A stretch of DNA of 15,772 bases, taken from NCBI GenBank assembly GCA_031380225.1, contig JANNFX010000184.1:1-15772 (forward strand), in the 5' to 3' direction. Source of the DNA: JANNFX01 sp031380225. Its GTDB lineage: Bacteria > Pseudomonadota > Alphaproteobacteria > Rhizobiales > Hyphomicrobiaceae. This document shows positions 1 through 7,708 of the stretch, one piece after another; the first letter of the stretch is position 1, and the number at the start of each line of letters is the position of its first letter. The translations under genes and the position numbers were made by a program. The notes below the pieces were generated by a model. The model was not told where the DNA came from. It did not search any database and was given only the letters and a program-made list of their open reading frames with translations.

Positions 1-1061
1 ACGATGTCGCGCTCGCTGCGGCGTTGATTTTGGCGCCACGCGCGACGCGGCTGCCACCGCTGGAAGATCAAGATGACGACGTGACGGAGCCGGATCAACC
101 GGACCAAAATGAACCCGATCAATCCAGTAACGAAGAGGATGACGATCAAAAACTTCGCGAAGATCCGCTCGACGATATTGTGCTACAAGCAACTGAAGCG
201 GCCATTCCAGCGGGCTTGCTGGCTAAGCTGAAATTATCGCAAATTCAGCGGACCAAGCAGCGGGCGCAAGGGCGTGCTGGTGCATTACAGATGGCGAAGG
301 GCCGGGGGCGTCCGGCGGGTGTGCGTGCGGGCCGGCCAACAGCCGGCGTTCGGCTGAATGTGATTGAAACATTACGCGCAGCAGCACCGTGGCAGCGATT
401 GCGGCAGGCCAAATTATCAGAAGCGTCTCGCGATGCGCGCCGGATATCGATCCATCCCAGCGATTTTCGGATCACCCGTTTCAAACGCCGCTCGGAAACT
501 GCAACCATCTTCGTAGTTGATGCCTCGGGATCGTCAGCCTTGCATCGGTTGGGGGAAGCCAAAGGCGCCGTCGAGCTGTTGCTGGCGGATTGCTATGTGC
601 GCCGGGACAATGTCGGGTTGATTGCCTTTCGCGGGACCAAGGCGGATGTCCTTCTGCCACCGACACGGTCGCTGGTGCGCGCCAAGCGCAGCTTGGCTTC
701 ATTGCCAGGCGGCGGTGGCACGCCGCTCGCAGCCGGTCTCGATCAAGCACTTATTTTAGCACTTGCATCGCGAGCCAAGGGCATGACACCGACAATCGTG
801 ATCTTGACAGACGGCCGCGCAAATGTTGGACGCAACGGCAAAGGCGGCCGGCCTTCAGCGGAAGCCGATGCGCTGAATGCTGCCAGTGGTTTCAAGATCG
901 CAGGTTTGGCGTCGCTGTTGATCGATACCTCACCTCATCACAATCAACAGGCGGAAAAAGTTGCGAACGCACTCGGCGCGCAGTATCTGGCTTTACCTTA
1001 TGCCGACGCGAATTTCTTATCCGAGGCCGTCAAGTCGTCGGCAGCGGCCCGGTCTCGCTAA
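1..1061 (+). CDS. bchD: Magnesium chelatase subunit D (C-terminal part; 5' end outside window)
   Basis: BchD is the non-catalytic AAA+/integrin-domain subunit of Mg-chelatase. With BchI and BchH it inserts Mg2+ into protoporphyrin IX, the first committed step of bacteriochlorophyll synthesis, in the cytoplasm. The reading frame is open from base 3 and enters the window mid-gene. The first codons (DVALAAALILAPRATRLPP) look like the end of the AAA+ domain, so the TTG at 24 is not a true start. Next comes the acidic Asp/Glu/Pro/Gln-rich linker typical of BchD (about 63-176). A von Willebrand A/integrin I domain follows, with an intact MIDAS metal site: DASGS (519-533), the Thr of GGGTPL (about 709-726) and TDG (807-815). 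The stop is TAA at 1059-1061. bchO begins 18 bases later, so the two are probably co-transcribed; bchI is expected just upstream. Family assignment is very secure. Confidence 0.95.
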   Translation, partial: DVALAAALILAPRATRLPPLEDQDDDVTEPDQPDQNEPDQSSNEEDDDQKLREDPLDDIVLQATEAAIPAGLLAKLKLSQIQRTKQRAQGRAGALQMAKGRGRPAGVRAGRPTAGVRLNVIETLRAAAPWQRLRQAKLSEASRDARRISIHPSDFRITRFKRRSETATIFVVDASGSSALHRLGEAKGAVELLLADCYVRRDNVGLIAFRGTKADVLLPPTRSLVRAKRSLASLPGGGGTPLAAGLDQALILALASRAKGMTPTIVILTDGRANVGRNGKGGRPSAEADALNAASGFKIAGLASLLIDTSPHHNQQAEKVANALGAQYLALPYADANFLSEAVKSSAAARSR

Positions 1062-1079
1062 CGTTTGCTAGAGTGGCTC

Positions 1080-1973
1080 ATGACTGTCCGTCTGACCTGG
1101 GATCGTGACGGCCGCGACTGGCCCAACCACGCCGCCAGCCGTTTCGTCGATGCGGGCGGTTTCAGATGGCATGTTCAAGTGATGGGACGTGGTCCGGCAC
1201 TACTCCTGCTCCACGGGACCGGCGCTTCAACGCATTCGTGGGCCAAGGTTGCGCCGCTGCTGGCCGAGCATTTCACTGTGGTCGCGCCCGATCTGCCAGG
1301 TCATGCGTTTACCGATACGCCTGGCGCTGACGGCCTGACGCTGCCCGGCATGGCAAAATCGCTGGCGGCTTTGACGGAGACACTGGCTCTCAAACCAGAA
1401 TTGGCCGTTGGGCATTCGGCCGGAGCCGCCATCCTGATCCGGATGACGCTTAATCGCCTCATCGCGCCCAAGGGCATCGTCAGTATTAACGGCGCACTGC
1501 TGCCATTCGGTGGCGCCGTCAGCCAGTTTTTTTCGCCGCTTGCCAAGCTTTTGGTTCTGAACAGATTTGTGCCACGTCTTTTCAGTTGGCGCGCAGGCGA
1601 CCGTAAGGCGGTCGAGAATGTGCTGCGTGGAACCGGGTCTGAGATCGACCCGTTAAGCCTCAACATTTATGCGCGGCTCTTCCAGAACAACGTCCACGTC
1701 ACGGGCACACTTGGTATGATGGCCGGTTGGGACCTCGTCAGTTTCGAGCGCGAATTGCCAAAGCTTGCAACGCCACTGCTTCTCTTGGCTGGCGGATCGG
1801 ATTTGGCTGTCAAGGCTGAGGACGCTTTCACGGTCAGGGACAAAATTCCCGGTGCAACCGCTGAATTGATCACCGGAGCCGGGCATTTAGCCCATGAAGA
1901 ACGTACAATTGAAGTTGTCAGCCGCATTGAAGCGTTCTGGACCAAAATCACGGCCACGCAAAAAGCCGGGTGA
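1080..1973 (+). CDS. bchO: BchO, alpha/beta-hydrolase fold accessory protein of Mg-chelatase
   Basis: BchO is an alpha/beta-hydrolase-fold protein encoded beside bchI/bchD in purple bacteria and annotated as a Mg-chelatase accessory factor. Its exact reaction is not settled. The 297-residue product has the family N-terminus (GRDWPNHAASRF, then GGFRWHVQ), an oxyanion-type HGTGAS (residues 45-50), the nucleophile elbow GHSAG (111-115, Ser113) and a C-terminal GHLAHEER carrying the likely catalytic His. I start at the ATG at 1080 because it gives the usual MTxRLxWDRDGRDWPN beginning. An in-frame TTG at 1065 would add five residues and is less likely. It lies 18 bases after bchD and 54 bases before the crtI operator. 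The bchD-bchO pairing matches Rhodobacter-type clusters. Confidence 0.93.
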   Translation: MTVRLTWDRDGRDWPNHAASRFVDAGGFRWHVQVMGRGPALLLLHGTGASTHSWAKVAPLLAEHFTVVAPDLPGHAFTDTPGADGLTLPGMAKSLAALTETLALKPELAVGHSAGAAILIRMTLNRLIAPKGIVSINGALLPFGGAVSQFFSPLAKLLVLNRFVPRLFSWRAGDRKAVENVLRGTGSEIDPLSLNIYARLFQNNVHVTGTLGMMAGWDLVSFERELPKLATPLLLLAGGSDLAVKAEDAFTVRDKIPGATAELITGAGHLAHEERTIEVVSRIEAFWTKITATQKAG

Positions 1974-2027
1974 AGCGTCGCTTTTCTTCAAGTTTGCAGT
2001 TGCGCAACAAAAGAAGACACTATTAAA

Positions 2028-2045
2028 TGTCAAGTTATGTGGACA
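2028..2045 (+). promoter_or_regulatory. PpsR/CrtJ operator upstream of crtI
   Basis: TGTCAAGTTATGTGGACA is an exact match to TGT-N12-ACA, the palindrome bound by PpsR/CrtJ, the redox- and light-responsive repressor of photosynthesis genes. It lies in the bchO-crtI gap and covers the first ATG of the crtI reading frame (2037-2039). A weak -35/-10 pair (TTGCGC at 2000-2005, TTAAAT at 2023-2028, 17-base spacer) sits just upstream, so a bound repressor would block initiation. The motif match is seen directly; repressor binding is inferred. Confidence 0.75.
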
Positions 2046-3569
2046 CATTCGACGCACGCTGCTGTTCAATTGCCTGCCGCAAAACGGCGGCCCCACGCGG
2101 TCATTATTGGCAGCGGATTTGGCGGATTGGCCGCCGCCGTCCGGCTCGGCGGGCGGGGCTACCGCGTGACTGTTCTTGAGAAATTAGATGCTCCAGGCGG
2201 ACGCGCCTATGTGTTCAAGCAGGACGGCTTCACGTTCGATGCCGGACCAACCATCATCACCGCGCCATTCCTGCTCGAAGAACTATGGGAGATTTGCGGC
2301 AAGCGCCTCGCGGATGACGTCGATCTTCGTGCCATGTCGCCATTCTATCGCATCCGCTTCGAAGATGGTGACACGATTGATTGCACTGGAGACGCAGCGG
2401 AAATGCGTACCCTCGTCGAGCGCATCTCTCCAGATGACGTCGACGGCTACGAACGGTTTATGGAAGCGACGATCGAAATTTACCGCGTTGGGTTCGAACA
2501 ACTGGGTGCGATCCCGTTCTCATCTTGGAAGGACATGGCGCGTCACGCGCCAAAGCTGTTGCAGCTTGGTGGCTATCAGTCGATCCACAGTTTGGTTTCG
2601 AAATATGTTAAAAGTCCGAAACTGCGATTCCTGCTTAGCTTCCATCCGCTGTTCATCGGCGGAAATCCGTTCAGTGTCACGGCGATCTACGCGCTCGTCT
2701 GTCACCTAGAACGGAGCTGTGGTGTGCATTTCGCGATGGGCGGAACCGGCAGTCTGGTCAATGGGATTGCCAACCTGATCGAAGAGCAGGGCAACGAAAT
2801 CCGCTACGGCGCGGAAGTTCGCGAAATCACGTTGAAAGGCCGCATGGCAACAGGCGTAACGCTCGCAAATGGTCAACATATTGCGGCTGACATTGTGGTT
2901 TCGAACGCAGATGCGGCATGGACCTATCGCAATCTGCTTCCGGCTTCAGCGCGCAAGCGTTGGAGCGATCGCAAGCTTGACCGCGCGGCCTACTCGATGA
3001 GCCTGTTTGTTTGGTACTTCGGCACCAACAAGCGCTACGAGGACGTGCCCCATCACACCATCTTGCTTGGGCCGCGCTACCGTGAATTGCTGAAGGACAT
3101 CTTCAAGCACAAACATCTCGCCGAGGACTTCTCGCTTTATCTGCACCGGCCGACGAAGACTGACCCGTCACTAGCGCCTGACGGTTGCGATGCCTTTTAT
3201 GTCTTGTCGCCTGTTCCACACCTCGATGGTGGCGTTGACTGGACGTCGATGGCCGAGACTTACCGGCAAAAAATTGCGCAATATCTCGATGAAACCATGC
3301 TGCCGGGTTTCCAAGATCATGTCGTCACCTCGCGGCTGATGACACCGCTCGATTTCCGCGACCGCCTGCTCTCCTACAAAGGCGCCGCCTTCAGCTTTGA
3401 ACCGGTGATGACGCAAAGCGCTTGGTTCCGGCCGCATAACCGCAGTGAAGACATCGATCGTCTGTTCCTCGTTGGCGCAGGGACACACCCCGGTGCGGGT
3501 GTGCCCGGCGTTTTATCCTCAGCCCGTGTTCTCGATATCGTGGTGCCCGATGCAGCTACATTCGCCTGA
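2037..3569 (+). CDS. crtI: Phytoene desaturase (CrtI type)
   Basis: CrtI is an FAD-dependent, membrane-associated desaturase that converts phytoene stepwise to neurosporene or lycopene. Three- versus four-step activity cannot be read from sequence. The 510-residue product is of normal length. It has the N-terminal dinucleotide-binding GSGFGG (residues 25-30) in AVIIGSGFGGLAAAVRLG, a following GYRVTVLEKLDAPGGRAY, and the C-terminal FAD/carotenoid signature GAGTHPGAGVPGVLSSARV (from residue 480). The start is uncertain. ATG 2037 is the only ATG ahead of the Rossmann motif, but it lies inside a PpsR operator and has no clear Shine-Dalgarno. A downstream TTG at 2070 would give about 499 residues. 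crtB starts inside its last 20 bases, indicating an operon. crtA, which precedes crtI in Rhodobacter, is absent. Confidence 0.95.
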   Translation: MWTHSTHAAVQLPAAKRRPHAVIIGSGFGGLAAAVRLGGRGYRVTVLEKLDAPGGRAYVFKQDGFTFDAGPTIITAPFLLEELWEICGKRLADDVDLRAMSPFYRIRFEDGDTIDCTGDAAEMRTLVERISPDDVDGYERFMEATIEIYRVGFEQLGAIPFSSWKDMARHAPKLLQLGGYQSIHSLVSKYVKSPKLRFLLSFHPLFIGGNPFSVTAIYALVCHLERSCGVHFAMGGTGSLVNGIANLIEEQGNEIRYGAEVREITLKGRMATGVTLANGQHIAADIVVSNADAAWTYRNLLPASARKRWSDRKLDRAAYSMSLFVWYFGTNKRYEDVPHHTILLGPRYRELLKDIFKHKHLAEDFSLYLHRPTKTDPSLAPDGCDAFYVLSPVPHLDGGVDWTSMAETYRQKIAQYLDETMLPGFQDHVVTSRLMTPLDFRDRLLSYKGAAFSFEPVMTQSAWFRPHNRSEDIDRLFLVGAGTHPGAGVPGVLSSARVLDIVVPDAATFA

Positions 3570-4689
3570 CGTTGACACACTTCACAAGGCCGACTTGGCA
3601 CAATGCCGGGCCTTGCTCGCCAACGGGTCAAAGACGTTCTTCGCCGCGTCCTTCTTGTTACCGGGCCGGGTCCGCGATCCGGCAACCGCGCTATACGCAT
3701 TTTGCCGGTTGGCCGATGACGTCGTTGATCAAGGCATTGGTGGTGACGCCGCACTTGATCATCTGCGCGACCGGCTAACGAAGGCCTATGCCGGCGAACC
3801 CTATCGGATCGCAGCTGACCGTGCGTTTGCCGCCACCGTCAAGCAATTCGCGGTGCCGCGTGAATTGCCGGAAGCTCTAATCGAAGGCTTCGAATGGGAT
3901 GCAACGGGGCGGCGTTACGAAACCATATCGGATTTGCAGGGCTATGCGGCGCGCGTGGCCGGCACTGTGGGTGTCATGATGGCACTGTTAATGGGTGTTC
4001 GCGGCGCAGATGATCTGGCGCGCGCCTGTGATCTTGGCGCGGCCATGCAACTGACAAACATTGCCCGTGACGTTGGCGAGGACGCCCGCAACGGCCGGCT
4101 CTATCTGCCGGGCGAATGGCTGCGAGAGGCTGGAATTGAACCGGATGAATTTCTGGCCAATCCAGAGTTCACGCCCGCACTCGCAAGCGTCGTTCAACGG
4201 GTGCTCGATGTTGCGGATGAGCTCTATCAGCGCGCTGAAGCGGGGATTGCGAGATTGCCGTCCGATTGCCGATCAGGCATTTACGCCGCGCGGTTGCTCT
4301 ATGCTGAGATTGGCCGGCAGGTCGAGCGCAACAGCCGCGATTCTGTTTCGCGGCGCGCCGTAGTGGCGAAGTCTTGCAAGTTGCGGCTTCTGGCTGTCGC
4401 AATGGCGCGGACATTACGGCTGCAAAACGATTACGCGGGACTGGTCATGAGCGAAGCGCGCTTCCTCGTCGAAGCTGCAGCATCGGTCAGTGCCGTTCCG
4501 GCAGTTTGGGCATTACCTGTGCCCGGCCTGCCGCCGTGGTGGAATTTAGCCGGCCGCGCCGAACGTGTTCTCGAAATCTTCGATCGTCTCGAGCGCTCCG
4601 AGAAGTTCAAAAACCAACTACAAAACTCAGAAATAGAATTTGGACGCTTACCAACGCCGGAAGCTAGCCAGCTTGGTGCGATGATCTAA
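3550..4689 (+). CDS. crtB: Phytoene synthase
   Basis: CrtB condenses two GGPP molecules head-to-head, via prephytoene diphosphate, to phytoene, the first carotenoid. The 379-residue product carries both Mg-diphosphate-binding aspartate motifs of the squalene/phytoene synthase family. The first is DDVVD (residues 56-60) in YAFCRLADDVVD; the second is the Asp174-Asp178 motif in TNIARDVGEDARNGRLYLP. The frame is open back to 3445, but that stretch overlaps crtI and encodes nothing family-like. ATG 3550 gives a normal N-terminus and a 20-base overlap with crtI, as usual for the crtIB pair. No strong Shine-Dalgarno is visible, so translation may be coupled to crtI. The C-terminal 40 or so residues are polar and poorly conserved. 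It supplies phytoene to CrtI and is followed 77 bases later by dxs. Confidence 0.95.
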   Translation: MQLHSPDVDTLHKADLAQCRALLANGSKTFFAASFLLPGRVRDPATALYAFCRLADDVVDQGIGGDAALDHLRDRLTKAYAGEPYRIAADRAFAATVKQFAVPRELPEALIEGFEWDATGRRYETISDLQGYAARVAGTVGVMMALLMGVRGADDLARACDLGAAMQLTNIARDVGEDARNGRLYLPGEWLREAGIEPDEFLANPEFTPALASVVQRVLDVADELYQRAEAGIARLPSDCRSGIYAARLLYAEIGRQVERNSRDSVSRRAVVAKSCKLRLLAVAMARTLRLQNDYAGLVMSEARFLVEAAASVSAVPAVWALPVPGLPPWWNLAGRAERVLEIFDRLERSEKFKNQLQNSEIEFGRLPTPEASQLGAMI

Positions 4690-4750
4690 GTCCAACTGAA
4701 CCGCAACGTTCGCAGCTAAAAAAACTGCTTGCAACTACGCCGAAAGCCAT

Positions 4751-4758
4751 AAGAGGAG
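4751..4758 (+). promoter_or_regulatory. Ribosome binding site of dxs
   Basis: AAGAGGAG ends 8 bases before the ATG at 4767 and is the strongest Shine-Dalgarno in the window. It fixes the dxs start and suggests efficient independent translation. The 77-base crtB-dxs gap contains no PpsR palindrome and no convincing promoter or terminator, so dxs is probably read from the crtI promoter. Confidence 0.75.
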
Positions 4759-4766
4759 TTACGGGG

Positions 4767-6713
4767 ATGACAAACAAATTACCGGTCCCGGGCACAAGCC
4801 AAACGCCGCTTCTTGATACCGTCCTCACGCCTGCGGATTTGCGGCGCTTGCCGGAAAGCGACCTCCGGCAACTTGCCGACGAGTTGCGCGCCGAAACAAT
4901 CGATGCGGTCTCAGTCACTGGCGGCCATCTTGGTGCCGGACTCGGTGTTGTCGAACTGACCACCGCCATTCATTACGTCTTCGATACGCCACGAGATAGG
5001 TTGATCTGGGACGTCGGACATCAGTGCTATCCGCATAAAATATTGACCGGCCGCCGCGACCGGATCCGCACGCTGCGGACAGGTGGTGGGCTGTCGGGTT
5101 TCACCAAGCGGGCTGAAAGCGAATATGATCCGTTCGGCGCGGCACATTCTTCGACGTCAATTTCCGCCGGCCTCGGCATGGCTGTTGCGCGCAACCTCAA
5201 GGGTGACAAAAACAATGTCATCTGCGTCATCGGCGACGGCTCGATGAGCGCGGGCATGGCTTACGAAGCTATGAACAATGCCGGCGCGCGTGACGAACGC
5301 TTGATCGTCATCCTCAATGACAACGAAATGTCGATTGCGCCGCCGACCGGTGCGCTATCCAAGTATCTGACACGCGCAACCTCGAGCGGCACCTATCTGC
5401 AACTTCGCGACTACGCCAAGCAATTGGCCAAGAAGCTACCCAAGAAGTGGGAGCGCCGCGCGGCCCGCGTTGAAGAAATGAGCCGCACCTATTGGTCAGG
5501 TGGCATCTGGTTTGAGGAACTTGGATTCTATTATGTTGGTCCAATCGATGGCCACGATCTCGATCAGTTATTGCCAGTCTTGAAGAATTGCCGCGATGCC
5601 GATCAAGCTCCGATCCTCATTCACGTCAGGACCAAGAAGGGCAAGGGCTACGGGCCCGCGGAAGCCTCCGACGACAGGTATCACGGCGTCGCCAAATTCA
5701 ACGTGCTGACCGGTGCGCAAGTCAAGCCAAAGCCCGCCGCACCTGCCTATACGCGCGTGTTCGCCGATAGTTTGGTCGAGGAAGCCAGCCGAGATTCCAA
5801 GATTGTAGCGGTCACGGCTGCGATGCCGGACGGCACGGGTCTCGATGTGTTTGGCAAAGCCTTCCCGGACCGCACATTCGACGTCGGCATTGCCGAGCAA
5901 CATGCGGTCACATTTGCGGCCGGACTTGCGAGTGAAGGCTTCAAGCCGTTCGCTGCGATTTATTCGACGTTCCTGCAGCGCGGCTATGACCAGGTCGTGC
6001 ATGATGTGGCGATCCAGCAACTGCCGGTCCGGTTTGCAATTGACCGCGCCGGGCTTGTCGGCGCCGATGGACCGACGCACGCCGGATCGTTTGATCTCGC
6101 CTATCTCGGTTGCTTGCCGGGCTTTGTCCTGATGGCGGCTTCAGACGAAGCGGAGTTACGGCACATGGTTGCGACCGCGGTCGCGATCGATGACCGGCCC
6201 TCGGCATTCCGTTTCCCTCGCGGCGAAGGCAGCGGCGTTGAGTTGCCAGCTCAGGGTGTGCCGCTCGAAATCGGCAAGGGCCGGATCGTGCGCGAAGGCA
6301 CGAAGGTCGCGTTGTTATCGCTTGGCGCGCGGCTCGGCGAAGCTGTGAAAGCGGCCGATCAGCTCGCAACCTATGGGTTGTCAACAACGGTTGCCGATGC
6401 GCGCTTCATGAAGCCGCTCGACACCGAAATGATCAAGCGTTTGGCGCGTGAACATGAAGTTCTGATCACCATCGAGGAAGGCTCGGTCGGCGGATTTGGC
6501 AGTCATGTGCTGCAGTATCTGGCCCTTGAAGGCGCATTGGATCGCGGCCTCAAGGTGCGGCCGCTGGTGCTGCCGGATATCTTCATCGATCACGACAAGC
6601 CGGAAGTTATGTACGCCAAGGCTGGACTTGATTGTGCTGGGATCGTGAAAACCGTGTTTGCCGCCCTTGGGCGTGAGGCGTCGCCAACAGTCGCCGGTGG
6701 GCTCCGGGCTTGA
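4767..6713 (+). CDS. dxs: 1-deoxy-D-xylulose-5-phosphate synthase
   Basis: DXS is a thiamine-diphosphate enzyme that condenses pyruvate and glyceraldehyde-3-phosphate to 1-deoxy-D-xylulose-5-phosphate. This is the entry and a major flux-control step of the MEP isoprenoid pathway, and the product also feeds thiamine and pyridoxal synthesis. The 648-residue protein is full length. It shows His54 in TGGHLG, WDVGHQCYPHK (81-91), the ThDP/Mg motif GDGS (156-159) through NDN (184-186), GPIDGHD (258-264), and the catalytic Glu377 in DVGIAEQHAVTFAAG. A C-terminal transketolase domain runs to the end. A strong Shine-Dalgarno sets the start. It sits between crtB and crtC and converges with crtC, 35 bases apart. 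A DXS inside the pigment cluster is probably a photosynthesis-dedicated copy supplying precursors to CrtE; whether the genome has another dxs cannot be seen here. Confidence 0.96.
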   Translation: MTNKLPVPGTSQTPLLDTVLTPADLRRLPESDLRQLADELRAETIDAVSVTGGHLGAGLGVVELTTAIHYVFDTPRDRLIWDVGHQCYPHKILTGRRDRIRTLRTGGGLSGFTKRAESEYDPFGAAHSSTSISAGLGMAVARNLKGDKNNVICVIGDGSMSAGMAYEAMNNAGARDERLIVILNDNEMSIAPPTGALSKYLTRATSSGTYLQLRDYAKQLAKKLPKKWERRAARVEEMSRTYWSGGIWFEELGFYYVGPIDGHDLDQLLPVLKNCRDADQAPILIHVRTKKGKGYGPAEASDDRYHGVAKFNVLTGAQVKPKPAAPAYTRVFADSLVEEASRDSKIVAVTAAMPDGTGLDVFGKAFPDRTFDVGIAEQHAVTFAAGLASEGFKPFAAIYSTFLQRGYDQVVHDVAIQQLPVRFAIDRAGLVGADGPTHAGSFDLAYLGCLPGFVLMAASDEAELRHMVATAVAIDDRPSAFRFPRGEGSGVELPAQGVPLEIGKGRIVREGTKVALLSLGARLGEAVKAADQLATYGLSTTVADARFMKPLDTEMIKRLAREHEVLITIEEGSVGGFGSHVLQYLALEGALDRGLKVRPLVLPDIFIDHDKPEVMYAKAGLDCAGIVKTVFAALGREASPTVAGGLRA

Positions 6714-6748
6714 GAGAGGGAGGCTGTGAGGCGGCTAGCAGTTTTCTA

Positions 6749-7708
6749 TCACCCCCGCCGCGGCATTCGGAACGGCAGCATCTTCTGTACGACCGGGTGA
6801 ATAAGCCGGTCGCAATAGAGGCTCTCGTGCATCATTTTGACCGGCGCTCCGTCAAGCGTCGTGGATACGACCGAGCGGGCGTAGAAGGGTGTATCTTCCA
6901 AAGTTTCTAGGATGCGAGCGCCGCCGGGCAATTCGGCACGCGTGCTGCGACCCGCGCGCCAAATTTTTGCGGCTGGCAATCGCACGCGCGGCGGCGCAAC
7001 GATCTCTGAAATTGCGCCGGATTTATCGATGCGCAGCGCGAGGCTTGTCTCAAGGCCGGAGCGTTCCGTTGTATCATAGAACACGCGCGTGCAATCAGGC
7101 TCAGCGGTTCGCGACCAGTCCCACTCTTTGAATCCGCGATCGATCGGTTCATGGCCGGTGTTGAAATCAAAATATCCTCGGCCTTGCCATTTGATGGCTG
7201 GTTTTTGAAATTCAAGTTCAACGCGTGATACCGGCCCGATTGGACTCCAGAAATGCTGACCGCGCTCGTCCAATTGAAAGGCACGGTCTGGCAATGCGGA
7301 AGGTGTGATACGGACAACGCCTTTCAAGCGTGACGGAATTGGCATTGTAGTCTCGTCAATCTTGACCACCAATGATGTCCCATCCCACGTCAACGACGAC
7401 GGCCCGATGACGAGAGACGCTGCATCGCGCGTCAAAGACTGTGATCCGCGCTCGGTCATCGCCCACCGCCGTTTGCGGCCGTAAAGCGCAACATTCAAAG
7501 CAATATGATTTTCCGGTTGTGCAATTCCATCGCCGCGGCGGCGCGCGGCGGCGTAATAAGGCGAGAACACGCTGCCGATAAACGCGATCAACGTCAGTCC
7601 ATAATTTCCGCAGTCGCTCAAGCCGTCGACATACCACCAGGCATAACCACCCGGCGAGACACGGACACGGAAGTCTGGTCCGCCGTCAGGGCCGCCGCCG
7701 CCAGCCAC
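6749..7708 (-). CDS. crtC: Carotenoid 1,2-hydratase (hydroxyneurosporene synthase)
   Basis: CrtC adds water across the terminal C1-C2 double bond of acyclic carotenoids (neurosporene or lycopene), giving the 1-hydroxy end group used by CrtD and CrtF. Family signatures are clear: PGGYAWWYVDGLSD, LIAFIGSVFSPYY, ENHIALNVALYG and RWAMTERG. The same frame is open to an ATG at 7963, but that stretch is antisense-free crtD coding read in another frame and encodes Gly-rich nonsense. The valines just before PGGYAWW are GTC, so the nearest usable start is the GTG at 7708, giving 319 residues with 18 before PGGYAWW. That matches the family but overlaps crtD by 91 bases and has no strong Shine-Dalgarno, so the start is tentative. 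It is the last gene of the crtDC pair. Confidence 0.9.
   Translation of the reverse strand: MAGGGGPDGGPDFRVRVSPGGYAWWYVDGLSDCGNYGLTLIAFIGSVFSPYYAAARRRGDGIAQPENHIALNVALYGRKRRWAMTERGSQSLTRDAASLVIGPSSLTWDGTSLVVKIDETTMPIPSRLKGVVRITPSALPDRAFQLDERGQHFWSPIGPVSRVELEFQKPAIKWQGRGYFDFNTGHEPIDRGFKEWDWSRTAEPDCTRVFYDTTERSGLETSLALRIDKSGAISEIVAPPRVRLPAAKIWRAGRSTRAELPGGARILETLEDTPFYARSVVSTTLDGAPVKMMHESLYCDRLIHPVVQKMLPFRMPRRG

Noticed and set aside
1894..2169. Small + strand open frame spanning the bchO end, the operator and the crtI start.
   Set aside because: It shares its bases with bchO and crtI codons in another frame, and the product is basic and without motif.
3445..3549. Upstream extension of the crtB frame.
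   Set aside because: It overlaps the conserved C-terminal FAD motif region of crtI, and the predicted peptide has no phytoene synthase character. ATG 3550 gives the normal start.
4712..4728. GCAG...CTGC inverted repeat around an A-run in the crtB-dxs gap, as a possible terminator.
   Set aside because: The stem is only four base pairs and no T-run follows, so it is unlikely to terminate transcription.
5568..6080. Antisense 170-residue open frame inside dxs.
   Set aside because: The dxs frame here encodes conserved transketolase motifs, while the antisense product shows no recognisable domain and no ribosome binding site.
6714..6748. Bidirectional terminator between convergent dxs and crtC.
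   Set aside because: Only a 3-4 base stem before a short T-run is visible in 35 bases. No supportable hairpin.
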